A stretch of DNA of 64,000 nt. Source: RPQJ01 sp044226195 (GTDB taxonomy: Bacteria > Pseudomonadota > Gammaproteobacteria > Steroidobacterales > Steroidobacteraceae). Under the pieces are notes generated by a model. The model worked only from the letters and a program-made list of their open reading frames with translations, had not been told where the DNA came from and did not search any database. Every line of letters starts with the position of its first letter. The stretch's first letter is position 1. The DNA lies in assembly GCA_044226195.1 (NCBI GenBank), contig JBGAHO010000005.1:1-64000 (forward strand), read 5' to 3'. Both the position numbers and the translations under genes were made by a program. Of the stretch, positions 42,494-51,093 are shown one piece after another.

Positions 42494-43983
42494 TCCCCGA
42501 CGTGCCAGTCGCGCGAACGCTTCACGGCCTGCGACCATCGGTGCAGGCGCGCGTCGGCTTCGTCGCGCGGCATGCGTGGTTCGAAGCGCCGCTCGACCTG
42601 CCAGTTCGCGGCCACTTCGGCGGGCGACGTCCAGAAGCCCACCCCGAGTCCCGCGAGGTAGGCCGCGCCGAGCGCCGTCGTCTCGGTGACGCGCGGTCGC
42701 ACGACCGGCACGCCGAGCAGGTCGGCCTGGAACTGCATCAGGAGGTCGTTGGCCGTCGCGCCGCCGTCCACGCGCAACTCGACCAGCGGCTGGCGCGCGT
42801 CGCGCTGCATGGCCTGCAGCACTTCGGCGCTCTGGAACGCGATGGCCTCGAGCGCGGCCCGGGCGATGTGCGCCCGGGTCGTCCCGCGCGAGAGCCCGAC
42901 CATCGTGCCGCGCGCGTAGGCATCCCAGTGCGGGCTGCCGAGGCCCGTGAAGGCCGGCACGAGGTAGACGCCGCCGCTGTCCGGCACGCTGGCGGCGAGC
43001 GGTTCCACGTCGGCCGACCGCGCGATGATCCCGAGCCCGTCGCGGAGCCACTGCACCACGGCACCGCCGACGAACACGGCACCTTCGAGCGCGTAGTGGC
43101 GCGTGTCGGTCTGCCACGCGAGCGTGCTCAGCAGGCGGTTCGCCGACGCGAGGGGCGTGCGACCGGTGTTCATGAGCATGAAGCAGCCGGTGCCGTAGGT
43201 GTTCTTGGCCATGCCCGGTTCGAAGCAGGCCTGTCCGAACAGCGCCGCCTGCTGGTCGCCCGCGATGCCGGCCAGCGGGATCTCGCGACCCTCGAGCACG
43301 GCGGTCGCGCGACCGGCCGGCAGGCTCGAGGCGACGACCTCCGGCAGCACGGCGCGCGGGATGCGCAGCAGCTCGAGCATGTCGTCGTCCCAGGCGCCGC
43401 TCGCGAGATTGAGCAGCAGCGTGCGACTGGCGTTCGATGCATCGGTGAGGTGCTGCCGACCGCCGGAGAGTTTCCACGCGAGCCAGCTGTCGATGGTGCC
43501 GAAGGCGAGTTCGCCCCGCTCGGCCCGCGCACGCAGCGTGCCATCGGAATCGAGCAGCCACGCGAGCTTGGTGCCCGAGAAATAGGGATCGAGCAACAGG
43601 CCGGTGCGACGGGCGACCTCGGCCTCGCGGCCCTCGGCCTTCAGGCGCGCGCAGGTGTCGGCGGTGCGGCGGTCCTGCCACACGATCGCGGGGGCCACCG
43701 GATGGCCGGTCCGCCGGTCCCACAGCACGGTCGTCTCGCGCTGGTTGGTGATGCCCACCGCGGCGAGGTCGCCGACGTGCGCGTCGGCGCGGGCCAGCAC
43801 CTCGGCGATCGTCGCGGCCTGCGTCGCCCAGATCTCCTCCGCGTCGTGCTCGACCCAGCCCGAGCGCGGGAAGTGCTGCGCGAACTCGCGCTGCGCCGTG
43901 GCGACCGGGCGGCCGTCGTGATCGAACAGGATCGAGCGCGAGCTGGTCGTGCCCTGGTCGAGCGCGAGGATGTAGCGCGTCAT
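42490..43983 (-). CDS. glpK: glycerol kinase
   Basis: The 497-residue FGGY kinase makes sn-glycerol 3-phosphate. Visible are the N-terminal ALDQGTTSSRSILFD, GITNQRETTVLWDR, the AGIAGDQQAALFGQACFEPG block, and the adenosine motif region YLVPAFTGLGSPHWDAYARG. Length is standard (E. coli 502). Its ATG overlaps the glpD stop and its stop overlaps the desaturase fusion start, so all three are translationally coupled. No glpF or glpR is visible. Confidence 0.96.
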   Translation of the reverse strand: MTRYILALDQGTTSSRSILFDHDGRPVATAQREFAQHFPRSGWVEHDAEEIWATQAATIAEVLARADAHVGDLAAVGITNQRETTVLWDRRTGHPVAPAIVWQDRRTADTCARLKAEGREAEVARRTGLLLDPYFSGTKLAWLLDSDGTLRARAERGELAFGTIDSWLAWKLSGGRQHLTDASNASRTLLLNLASGAWDDDMLELLRIPRAVLPEVVASSLPAGRATAVLEGREIPLAGIAGDQQAALFGQACFEPGMAKNTYGTGCFMLMNTGRTPLASANRLLSTLAWQTDTRHYALEGAVFVGGAVVQWLRDGLGIIARSADVEPLAASVPDSGGVYLVPAFTGLGSPHWDAYARGTMVGLSRGTTRAHIARAALEAIAFQSAEVLQAMQRDARQPLVELRVDGGATANDLLMQFQADLLGVPVVRPRVTETTALGAAYLAGLGVGFWTSPAEVAANWQVERRFEPRMPRDEADARLHRWSQAVKRSRDWHVGE

Positions 43984-45518
43984 GCGGTGGCCCTCGTGCC
44001 GGCGAGCGGATGCGTGGCGATCCAGAAGTCGAGCCGACTCTCGGCGTCGCGCGGCGTCACGAGGCCGAGCTTGGTCCGGCGCCACAGGATGTCCGCGGCG
44101 CTGACCGCCCATTCCTCGCGCCGCAGGTAGTCGATCTCCGCCTGGTACAGGCCCGGCAGCACTTCCTCGCCGAGGTCGTCGAGACTCCGGGCGCCTGCGA
44201 GCATGAGCTCGATGCGCGTGCCGTACGCATGCGCGCAGCGCTCGAGCATGCGGGTCGGCAGCCACGGGTGGCGCTGCGCGAGATGCGCGTGGAAGCGGGC
44301 GAAGTCGCCATCGGGCAGGTCGCCGCCGGGCAGGGGTTCGCGCGCGGTCCAGGGCGATCCCGGGCAGGCGAGCAACGGCGCGATCTCGCCGACGACGTCC
44401 TCGGCGAGCTTGCGGTAGGTCGTCACCTTGCCGCCGTAGATCGACAGCAGCGGCGGGCCCTGCGTGTCGAGCTCGATCACGTAGTCGCGCGTCACGCTCT
44501 TCGGGTCGTCGTGGGACGTCGCGAGCAGTGGTCGCAGTCCCGCGAAGGTCCACACGACGTCGGCACGAGTCAGGTCGCGGGCGAAGTACCGGTTGCCCAT
44601 CTCGAGCAGGTAGTCGACCTCGGCGCCATCGATGCCGGGCGTCGCGAGGTCGTCGTCGTAGTCGCGTTCCGTCGTGCCGATGAGCGTGAATTCGCGTTCG
44701 TACGGGATGGCGAAGACCACGCGGCCGTCGGGTGCCTGGAAGAGGTAGGCGAACTCGTGGTCGAACAGCTTCGGCACCACGATGTGGCTGCCCTTGATCA
44801 TGCGCGGGTGATGACCCGCCGGCACGTCCGTCGCCTCGTCGAGGAAGCGCGCGACCCACGGCCCCGCCGCGTTCACCACGGCGCGCGCGGTGACCTTGCG
44901 CTCCACGCCGCCGACCTGCTCGAGCGTGACGACCCAGCCCGACCCGCGGCGTTCGGCGTGCACGCACTTCGTGCGCGTGAGCACGGTCGCGCCGCGCTGC
45001 CGGGCATCGAGCGCGTTCAGGACCACCAGCCGGGCGTCGTCGATCCAGCCGTCGGAGTAGACGAAGCCGCTGCGATACCTCGCCTCGAGCGGCTGGCCCG
45101 CCGGGTGACGGCGCAGGTCGATGCTCTCGGAGCCGGGCAGCCGACGCCGGCGCGCCAGGTGGTCGTACAGGAAGAGGCCCGCGCGGATCATCCAGCGCGG
45201 CCGCAGGTGGCTGTCGTGCGGCAGCACGAAGCGCAGCGGCCACGAGATGTGCGGCGCCGCGGCCATCAGCACCTCGCGTTCGAGCAGCGACTTGCGCACC
45301 AGCGTGAAGTCGTAGAACTCCAGGTAGCGCAGGCCGCCGTGCACGAGCTTGGTGCTGGCGGAGGACGTGTGCGCCGCGAGGTCGTGCTGCTCGCACAGCA
45401 GCACGCTCAGGCCGCGGCCCGCGGCATCGCGCGCGACGCCCGCGCCGTTGATGCCGCCGCCGACCACGACGAGATCGTAGCCGTCCCGCGCGCTCCCCGT
45501 GTCGTCGCCGCGCTTCAC
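43980..45518 (-). CDS. glpD: aerobic glycerol-3-phosphate dehydrogenase
   Basis: The 512-residue membrane-associated flavoenzyme oxidises glycerol 3-phosphate to DHAP and passes electrons to quinone. The FAD motif is VVVGGGINGAGVARDAAGRG, followed by STKLVHGGLRYLE, GWIDDARLVVLNA, VVNAAGPW, RMIKGSHIVVP, and SIYGGKVTTYRKLAE. The start is GTG at 45518, overlapping the stop of the DUF1343 gene as GTGA. It would serve glycerol released by the neighbouring lipases and monooxygenase. Confidence 0.96.
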   Translation of the reverse strand: MKRGDDTGSARDGYDLVVVGGGINGAGVARDAAGRGLSVLLCEQHDLAAHTSSASTKLVHGGLRYLEFYDFTLVRKSLLEREVLMAAAPHISWPLRFVLPHDSHLRPRWMIRAGLFLYDHLARRRRLPGSESIDLRRHPAGQPLEARYRSGFVYSDGWIDDARLVVLNALDARQRGATVLTRTKCVHAERRGSGWVVTLEQVGGVERKVTARAVVNAAGPWVARFLDEATDVPAGHHPRMIKGSHIVVPKLFDHEFAYLFQAPDGRVVFAIPYEREFTLIGTTERDYDDDLATPGIDGAEVDYLLEMGNRYFARDLTRADVVWTFAGLRPLLATSHDDPKSVTRDYVIELDTQGPPLLSIYGGKVTTYRKLAEDVVGEIAPLLACPGSPWTAREPLPGGDLPDGDFARFHAHLAQRHPWLPTRMLERCAHAYGTRIELMLAGARSLDDLGEEVLPGLYQAEIDYLRREEWAVSAADILWRRTKLGLVTPRDAESRLDFWIATHPLAGTRATA

Positions 45519-46720
45519 CGGTAGATCAGCAGCTCCTGTCGGGCTTCGCGCCACGCGGTCTCGTCCGCGTGCGCGAGCTGGTCGAGGTCCCCCGCCGTCG
45601 CGTGGGGATCGTCCACCCACTCGCGCAGTTGCGGCCCGCCGTTGATGAGGTCGATCGCGAGGCGGTCGCGCTCGTATTCGTATGGGAAGTCGCGCCAGAG
45701 GCCGTAGTCGGGGTGCACGCGCCGGAGAGCCTTGAAGGCCAGCGCCTGCAGGCGCCAGGGCCGGAAGGCGGCATGATCGTAGCTTCCGTCCTCGACGTGC
45801 GTCTGCAACCCGGCGCACAGCTCGCCGACGTGCTTGTGGAACGTCGGCTCGAACCAGCAGGGGCGCAGCCGGCAGCCGTCGAGCCACTGCGGCGCCACGC
45901 GCTGCATGGCCGCGACGATGCGACCGATGTCGAGGTCCGGCGCGCCGAACAGCTCGAGCGGCCGCGTGGTGCCGCGACCCTCGGAGAGCGTGGTGCCTTC
46001 GAGCATCACCGACCCGGGATAGCAGCGCGCCATCCAGAGGTTCGGCGCATTCGGGCTCGGGTTCACCCACGTGCGCTCGACCAGCGGCCACCCGTAGCCG
46101 GGCGCCGCCTCCGGCTGCCAGCCCTGCATCTCGATCACGCGATAGTCGACGTCGAGGCGCAGTTCGCGCACGAACCAGCGGCCCATCTCGCCGAGCGTCA
46201 GGCCGTGGCGCATCGGCATGGCGCCGGCGCCGACGAAGCTCTCCCACCCGGCACGCAGGGTCAGTCCCTCGACCGGACGGCCGATCGGGTTGGGTCGGTC
46301 GAGGACCCACACGGACTGGCCGCGCCGGGCCGCAGCCTCCAGCACGTAGCGCAGCGTGGTGATGAACGTGTAGATGCGGCAGCCGAGGTCCTGCAGGTCG
46401 ACCAGCAGGACGTCGAAGGTGTCGAGCATGGCCTCGGTGGGCCGGCGGACGTCGCCGTACAGGCTGAACACCGGGATGCCGAGCGCCGGATCGGTGAAGT
46501 CCCGCGACTCGACCATGTTGTCCTGCTTGTCGCCGCGCAGGCCGTGCTGGGGCCCGAACGCGGCGGTCAGGCGCACGGCCCCGGTCACCGCGAGCGCATC
46601 GAGCGAATGACGCAGGTCCGCGGTCACCGAGGCCGGGTGGGCCAGCAGCGCGACCCGCCGGCCGGCCAGCGGTCGGCGCAGGGTCGCGTCCTCGAGCAGC
46701 CGGTCGATGCCGAATTTCAC
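45515..46720 (-). CDS. DUF1343 / NamZ-like exo-beta-N-acetylmuramidase family protein
   Basis: This 401-residue protein has the DUF1343 pattern: GIDRLLEDATLRRPLAGRRV, LLAHPASVTADLRHSLDALA, AFGPQHGLRGDKQDNMVESR, LVDLQDLGCRIYTFITTLRY, VLDRPNPIG, and SEGRGTTRPLELFGAP. Characterised NamZ proteins remove terminal N-acetylmuramic acid from peptidoglycan fragments. No signal peptide is visible, so cytosolic muropeptide or sugar processing is more likely here. GTG at 46720 and the stop both overlap neighbours. Its place between a DOMON-like protein and glpD is unusual. Confidence 0.88.
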   Translation of the reverse strand: MKFGIDRLLEDATLRRPLAGRRVALLAHPASVTADLRHSLDALAVTGAVRLTAAFGPQHGLRGDKQDNMVESRDFTDPALGIPVFSLYGDVRRPTEAMLDTFDVLLVDLQDLGCRIYTFITTLRYVLEAAARRGQSVWVLDRPNPIGRPVEGLTLRAGWESFVGAGAMPMRHGLTLGEMGRWFVRELRLDVDYRVIEMQGWQPEAAPGYGWPLVERTWVNPSPNAPNLWMARCYPGSVMLEGTTLSEGRGTTRPLELFGAPDLDIGRIVAAMQRVAPQWLDGCRLRPCWFEPTFHKHVGELCAGLQTHVEDGSYDHAAFRPWRLQALAFKALRRVHPDYGLWRDFPYEYERDRLAIDLINGGPQLREWVDDPHATAGDLDQLAHADETAWREARQELLIYR

Positions 46721-47340
46721 GCGGGCGGCTTCCCGACGGCCGCGGCGACCACGTCGTCGCTGCCCTGGTGCGGCGCGCCGACCTGCAGCGCGAAGCCGAG
46801 CCGATGATGAAAGTCCGGCAGGGCGGACGGATGCGTCAGCGCCCAGTACGACAGTCGTCCGCTCGTCTCTTCGATGACGGCCGCGACGCCTGCGCGCAAC
46901 ACGCCCCCCGGTGCGGGCATCGGCAGGTCGTCGAGATACGTCACGGCCTCGAGCGCGAGACCGCGCGGCATCGGGCGCACTGCGACCCGGGGCGGTCGGC
47001 GCACGTCGATGGCTGCCATCCCGCGCCGGTAACCGACGAAGCCGTACACCGCCCATTCGGTCGACGGCGAGAAATTCAGCTCGACGTACGCATCGACGTC
47101 CGGCAGGGCCGCGAAGATCTCGAAGCACGTGTGGCGCCACAACTCGTCGCGCCGGCCCGGCGTGGCGAGCGGCGGCAGCGTGATGCGTGCCATGTCCGCA
47201 TCGACGTTGAACCGCACGGCGAGCTTGCCCGCGCCGGCGATGCGCGCACTCGCCGTGACGCCGCGCACCGCGTCGGTGGGCGAAGAGGGGTGGCAGGTGA
47301 GGGCGACGGTCTGGGGCGTGCTTCTTGTCATTCGATTCAT
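46717..47340 (-). CDS. DOMON-like domain protein
   Basis: The 207-residue beta-rich protein has the DOMON-like pattern: LTCHPSSPTDAVRGVTASAR, DELWRHTCFEIFAALPDVDA, YVELNFSPSTEWAVYGFVGY, and GRLSYWALTHPSALPDFHHR. Such proteins resemble sugar- or haem-binding DOMON folds but lack a clear signal peptide here; the function is unknown. The start may be ATG 47340 or 47331. It begins 24 bases after the patatin gene and overlaps the DUF1343 start. Confidence 0.85.
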   Translation of the reverse strand: MNRMTRSTPQTVALTCHPSSPTDAVRGVTASARIAGAGKLAVRFNVDADMARITLPPLATPGRRDELWRHTCFEIFAALPDVDAYVELNFSPSTEWAVYGFVGYRRGMAAIDVRRPPRVAVRPMPRGLALEAVTYLDDLPMPAPGGVLRAGVAAVIEETSGRLSYWALTHPSALPDFHHRLGFALQVGAPHQGSDDVVAAAVGKPPA

Positions 47341-47364
47341 TCTAGCCGGCTTGGCCGGCGGATC

Positions 47365-48441
47365 TCAGATCGGTTGCAGCAGCGTCGGGTCGGGCCGCTC
47401 CAGCCAGCGCAGGACGGCCTCGGCGAACCGCTCGCACTCACCGATGGCCCGCTCCCATGCGGCGACCCGCGCCGGGTGGTCCTGCCCGTAGCGATAGAAG
47501 TCCTGGCGGTCCGGCAGCTTGCCGTTCGGCAGCGTCGCCAGGAAGGCGGGCGACGGCGTGACCAGCAGCACGTCGTCCAGCCAGGGATGAGCGCGCGGCG
47601 ACCGCCGCCACGGCAGGTGCTTGTCGAGCCAGCCCGGCGTGACGAAGTCGTTGAAGTGCGGGTAGAAGACCAGCCGCGACCGCGCACCCCGGCGCGTGAG
47701 GTTCGCGTAGGGATACAGCAGGTGATAGTCGACCAGCGCGCCGTCCCAGTAGTGGCCCGGCGGGCCGCCCGGGATGTCGCGCACCGGCGTGCAGATCAGC
47801 GGGATGCTCCCGGAGGCCAACAGGGCCGGCTCGACGTTGGCCCCCGCGAGCGGCACCGCCACGAGGTCGAACTCGTCGTGCGCCGCAGCCAGGAACGACG
47901 GTTCGCCCGCCTGGAACAGCACGCGCTGGAGGTACTTCGCGAGCCGCGGGCGGCCGATCGCGTTGCTGAGGACGGCGCGCGCGAACGCGGGCTTCGACTC
48001 CGCACCGGCGAGCGGGCCTCGCGCCCGCGCCGTGACGATCGTGAGCGACGCGCCCGGGCGCAGGTGCAGCGGGCCCTCGCCGAGCACGCCGCGCACCATC
48101 CTCAGGCACGCCGCCGCGACGTCGTCGGGGGTCGGCCGTCGCGTGTAGTCCTGCTGGCGGACGTAGGCGTGCTGCAGCCGCTCGAGCGCCGGCACCGGGT
48201 CGGGTTGCGCGAGTGCCGCCATGCGCCAGGCACCGATCGACGCCCCGACGTACTCGACGGCGCCCGCGCGCCCCAGCCACTCGCGGTGCAGCAGCTTGTC
48301 GAGCGGCAGCAGGGCCAGGCCCTTGGGACCGCCCGCCGCCGCAGGAATGCAGGCGATGTCCGCGGGAGTGATCCCGTCGGCCGCAACGTGGCGACGCGCG
48401 CCCGGGCCGGCACGCAGGATGAAGGGCAGGGTGGAAGGCAT
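47365..48441 (-). CDS. patatin-like phospholipase
   Basis: A 358-residue patatin-fold acyl hydrolase. The oxyanion glycine stretch is CIPAAAGGPKGLALLPLDKL, the nucleophile elbow is EYVGASIGAWRMAA (GASIG), and the catalytic Asp is in HYWDGALVDYHLL (DGA). Such enzymes deacylate phospholipids. No signal peptide is visible. It lies 49 bases after the FAD oxidoreductase and 24 bases before the DOMON gene. In this operon a lipase acting on membrane glycerolipids would supply lysolipids for further breakdown; this is inference. Confidence 0.87.
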   Translation of the reverse strand: MPSTLPFILRAGPGARRHVAADGITPADIACIPAAAGGPKGLALLPLDKLLHREWLGRAGAVEYVGASIGAWRMAALAQPDPVPALERLQHAYVRQQDYTRRPTPDDVAAACLRMVRGVLGEGPLHLRPGASLTIVTARARGPLAGAESKPAFARAVLSNAIGRPRLAKYLQRVLFQAGEPSFLAAAHDEFDLVAVPLAGANVEPALLASGSIPLICTPVRDIPGGPPGHYWDGALVDYHLLYPYANLTRRGARSRLVFYPHFNDFVTPGWLDKHLPWRRSPRAHPWLDDVLLVTPSPAFLATLPNGKLPDRQDFYRYGQDHPARVAAWERAIGECERFAEAVLRWLERPDPTLLQPI

Positions 48442-48490
48442 CCCGCGCATCGTCCGTGGACGTCGCGGGCTTGGCAAGCGGCGCGGGGGC

Positions 48491-49759
48491 TCAGAGCAGG
48501 TCGAGCAGCCGGAACCAGAGCATCGCGAGCACGAGTGCCGGCGTGCGCAGGGCCCGCCCGCCCGGGAACACGCCGTGCGGGATGCGGCTGAAGAGATCGA
48601 AGCGTTCGGCCTGCCCGGCGATCGCCTCGGCGGCGAGCCGGCCCGCCATGCCCGCGAGGGCGATGCCGTGGCCGGAGAAGCCCTGCAGGTAGTAGAGGTT
48701 CCCGCCGATGCGCCCGAAATCCGGCGCGCGATTCATCGTGATGTCGACGTACCCGCCCCACACGTAATCGAGCCGCGCGTCGGCCAGTTGCGGGAACACC
48801 TTGAGCATGCGTGCGCGCGTGGCCGCGCCGTCGTCGTGCTCGTGCAGGCCCGAATAGCTCACGCGACCGCCGAACAGCAGTCTGTGGTCGGCGGAGCAGC
48901 GGAAGTAGTCGAGGGCGAAATTCACGTCGGCGACGGCGACGTTGTCGCGAACGAGCGTGCGGATGCGCTCGACCCCGAGCACCTCGGTCGCGGCGACGTA
49001 GGTGCCGACGGGCATGATGTACCAGTCGCGCGGCAGGCGCAGGCCGGCGACGCAGCCGCCGCGCGTCGACACGACGTAACGCGCGCGCACACTGCCCTGG
49101 GCCGTGCGAACGCAGGCGACGCTGCCCGGCTCGATCGTCGTGACCGCCGATGTTTCGCAGATGCGCGCGCCGGCGGCCTCGGCGGCGGCGGCGAGACCGA
49201 GTGTGTAATTGAGCGGGTGCAGGTGACCGCTCTGCGGGTCGTACAGTCCGGCGACGTAGCGCTCGGTCGCGAGCCAGCCACGCAGTTCCTCGCGTTCGAG
49301 GAACCGGGGCGAGTGGTAGCCGTAGTCGCGCGCGAGCTCGTCCTGCAGTCGGCGCAGGTCGTCACGCTGGCGCGGCTTGAGTGCCGCGTGGATGTGGCCC
49401 CAGTGCAGGTCGCAGTCGATGTGGTGTCGCTGCACGCGTTCGCGCAGCCAGTGCAGTGCCTCGATCGAGACGTCCCACATGGCGCGCGCCGCGTCGCGCC
49501 CGGCGAGCGACACGAGCTTGTCCTGGCTGGTGCCGAAACCGAAGATCGCCTGCCCGCCGCTGCGTCCCGACGCGCCCGCGCCGACCCGCTCGGCTTCGAG
49601 CAGCACGACGCGATAGCCGCGTTCGGCCAGTTCGAGCGCGGTCGCGCAGCCCGCGATCCCGGCGCCGATGACGCAGACGTCGGCCTCGACGTCGCCCGCG
49701 AGGGCGGGCCGCGGCGGGGAAACGTGCGCGGTGGCGGCGTAGTAACTGACCGGGGGCAT
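48491..49759 (-). CDS. FAD-dependent amine/D-amino-acid oxidoreductase (PuuB-like)
   Basis: The 422-residue DAO-family flavoprotein has ADVCVIGAGIAGCATALELAE, GYRVVLLEAERVGAGASGRS and GGQAIFGF at the N-terminus, HIDCDLHWGHIHAALKP in the middle, and the C-terminal GGNLYYLQGFSGHGIALAG FAD contact. The arrangement resembles gamma-glutamylputrescine oxidase and related amine oxidases. The substrate is unknown; an amino headgroup is possible in this lipid context. ATG at 49759 is the operon's first start, 118 bases from the divergent yhhN. Confidence 0.9.
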   Translation of the reverse strand: MPPVSYYAATAHVSPPRPALAGDVEADVCVIGAGIAGCATALELAERGYRVVLLEAERVGAGASGRSGGQAIFGFGTSQDKLVSLAGRDAARAMWDVSIEALHWLRERVQRHHIDCDLHWGHIHAALKPRQRDDLRRLQDELARDYGYHSPRFLEREELRGWLATERYVAGLYDPQSGHLHPLNYTLGLAAAAEAAGARICETSAVTTIEPGSVACVRTAQGSVRARYVVSTRGGCVAGLRLPRDWYIMPVGTYVAATEVLGVERIRTLVRDNVAVADVNFALDYFRCSADHRLLFGGRVSYSGLHEHDDGAATRARMLKVFPQLADARLDYVWGGYVDITMNRAPDFGRIGGNLYYLQGFSGHGIALAGMAGRLAAEAIAGQAERFDLFSRIPHGVFPGGRALRTPALVLAMLWFRLLDLL

Positions 49760-49877
49760 GAGCGGCACTCTAAGCTGCCGAACGGCGGACGGCCCACCGG
49801 GAAACCCGCAGCGGGGCCCGCTCCGCTACGATGTCCGCTTGCGCGGGCCGCCGTCGCGGCCCGTCGAGCGAAAAGAC

Positions 49878-50504
49878 ATGCTGCCCATCCTTGCCTGTGC
49901 CTGCGCGGTACTCGCGCTGCTGCTGGCCGAATGGCGCGGGTCCCAGACCGGCGTCTGGCTCACCAAGCCCGTGGCCTCGGCGACGTTCCTGTGGACCGCG
50001 CTCGCCGCCGGCGCGCTCGACTCAGTCTATGGTCGCGGCGTGCTGGTCGGGCTCGGACTGTGTCTCGCCGGCGATTTGCTGCTGATACCCCGACACCGCC
50101 CGGCGGTCTTTCGCGCCGGCGTGGTGGCGTTCCTGCTGGGGCACGTCGCCTACGGCCTCGCGTTCCTGCGCTGGCCGCTGTCGCCGGGCGGCCTCGTCGC
50201 AGGTGGCGCACTGCTGGTGGCAGCGCTGTGGACGACGTGGCGCTGGCTCGCGCCGCGCCTGCCCGCGGACATGGTCGTGGCCGTGCGGGCCTACCTGCTG
50301 GTGATCGGAGCGATGGCGATCCTGGCCTGCGGCGTGAGCGCCGCGGGCGGTCCGTGGCAGATTGCGGCCGGGGCGCTGGCCTTCACGGCCTCCGATGTCT
50401 CGGTGGCGCGCGACCGCTTCGTGCGCGAGGACTTCGTCAACCGGGCCTGGGGCCTGCCGCTGTACTACGCGGCGCAGGTGTTGCTCGCCCTCAGCGTGAG
50501 TTAG
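49878..50504 (+). CDS. yhhN: YhhN family lysoplasmalogenase
   Basis: The 208-residue protein has seven to eight transmembrane helices and the YhhN/TMEM86 pattern: WLTKPVASATFLWTAL, LGLCLAGDLLLIPRHRPAVF (the conserved GD), FLLGHVAYGLAFL, AFTASDVSVARDRFV (the conserved SD), and WGLPLYYAAQVLLALS. The family includes human TMEM86B lysoplasmalogenase, which cleaves the vinyl-ether bond of lysoplasmalogens to a fatty aldehyde and glycerophospho-base. It is divergent from the operon carrying the patatin, desaturase and glycerol genes. Confidence 0.9.
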   Translation: MLPILACACAVLALLLAEWRGSQTGVWLTKPVASATFLWTALAAGALDSVYGRGVLVGLGLCLAGDLLLIPRHRPAVFRAGVVAFLLGHVAYGLAFLRWPLSPGGLVAGGALLVAALWTTWRWLAPRLPADMVVAVRAYLLVIGAMAILACGVSAAGGPWQIAAGALAFTASDVSVARDRFVREDFVNRAWGLPLYYAAQVLLALSVS

Positions 50505-50514
50505 GGCGGCCAGC

Positions 50515-50533
50515 GGAAAAGAGGAATGTCCCC
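50515..50533 (+). repeat. REP-like repeat arm, single copy
   Basis: GGAAAAGAGGAATGTCCCC matches the right arm of the 18041-18119 element with one base difference, or with a one-base gap over a slightly longer stretch. It lies 10 bases after the yhhN stop. No inverted partner arm is found close by. Confidence 0.75.
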
Positions 50534-50567
50534 AATAAAACGGGGCCGGCCCGCGAGGACCGGCCCC
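50534..50567 (-). terminator. intrinsic terminator of the small secreted protein gene
   Basis: GGGGCCGG (50542-50549) pairs with CCGGCCCC (50560-50567) around a 10-base loop. On the minus strand the stem is followed by GTTTTATT, a T-rich tail. It lies 24 bases beyond the stop of the gene at 50592. Confidence 0.8.
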
Positions 50568-50591
50568 GACGACAGGGTCAGGGGACGGGAA

Positions 50592-50858
50592 TTACTTGCC
50601 CTTCAGTTCCTTCAGGGCCTCGTGCAGCTTCTTCTCGCCGTCGGCGGCCTTGCCGTCCTTGCAGAGCTTCTCGCCCTCGGCACGCAGGTCCTTGGCCTTG
50701 GTGGCGCCGGCCGCGTTGGCGTGGGCGGCGATCTCCTTGTCGAACTTCGCCTGCAGCGTGGCGCAGTCTTCGGCCTTGGTCGCGGTGGTCGCGGCGAACG
50801 CGCCCGGGGCGAGCAGGACGGCGGCCGAGGCGGCGAGGACGAGGTGGCGGATCTTCAT
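50592..50858 (-). CDS. small secreted Lys/Ala-rich helical protein
   Basis: The 88-residue product has a signal peptide (IRHLVLAASAAVLLAPGAFA, cleavage near residue 22) and a charged mature part of about 65 residues rich in Lys, Ala and Glu. It contains two cysteines (EDCATLQAKF and EKLCKDGKAADG) that could form a disulfide. It resembles small periplasmic stress-type helical proteins, without a firm family. It has a GGAGACACC-type ribosome site and its own terminator, so it is a monocistronic gene. Confidence 0.85.
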   Translation of the reverse strand: MKIRHLVLAASAAVLLAPGAFAATTATKAEDCATLQAKFDKEIAAHANAAGATKAKDLRAEGEKLCKDGKAADGEKKLHEALKELKGK

Positions 50859-50900
50859 GTGGGTGTCTCCAGTCTGTGAATGGCAGGAATCGGTTTGCAT

Positions 50901-50922
50901 CCATCCGGTGGGTTCCGGATGG
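50901..50922. promoter_or_regulatory. 8-bp inverted repeat in a divergent promoter region
   Basis: CCATCCGG and CCGGATGG flank a 6-base spacer between the divergent small secreted protein gene and the response-regulator gene. The position, 43 bases upstream of the former, fits an operator, possibly for the adjacent regulator. There is no direct evidence of binding. Confidence 0.4.
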
Positions 50923-51093
50923 CGCACATGACACCACCGTCGTGTAAGCCCAGTGTTGCAGCCGACCCGGGATTGCGTGACCGGAGTTTGCCGGCGGCAC
51001 CGCGCGCAACAATCCGTTACAAAGTTTCCGGTGACGGGAACCCGCGCCGGCCGGCATGGTCGGAAACGACACGCCCGCCCGACGCTGCACGCC

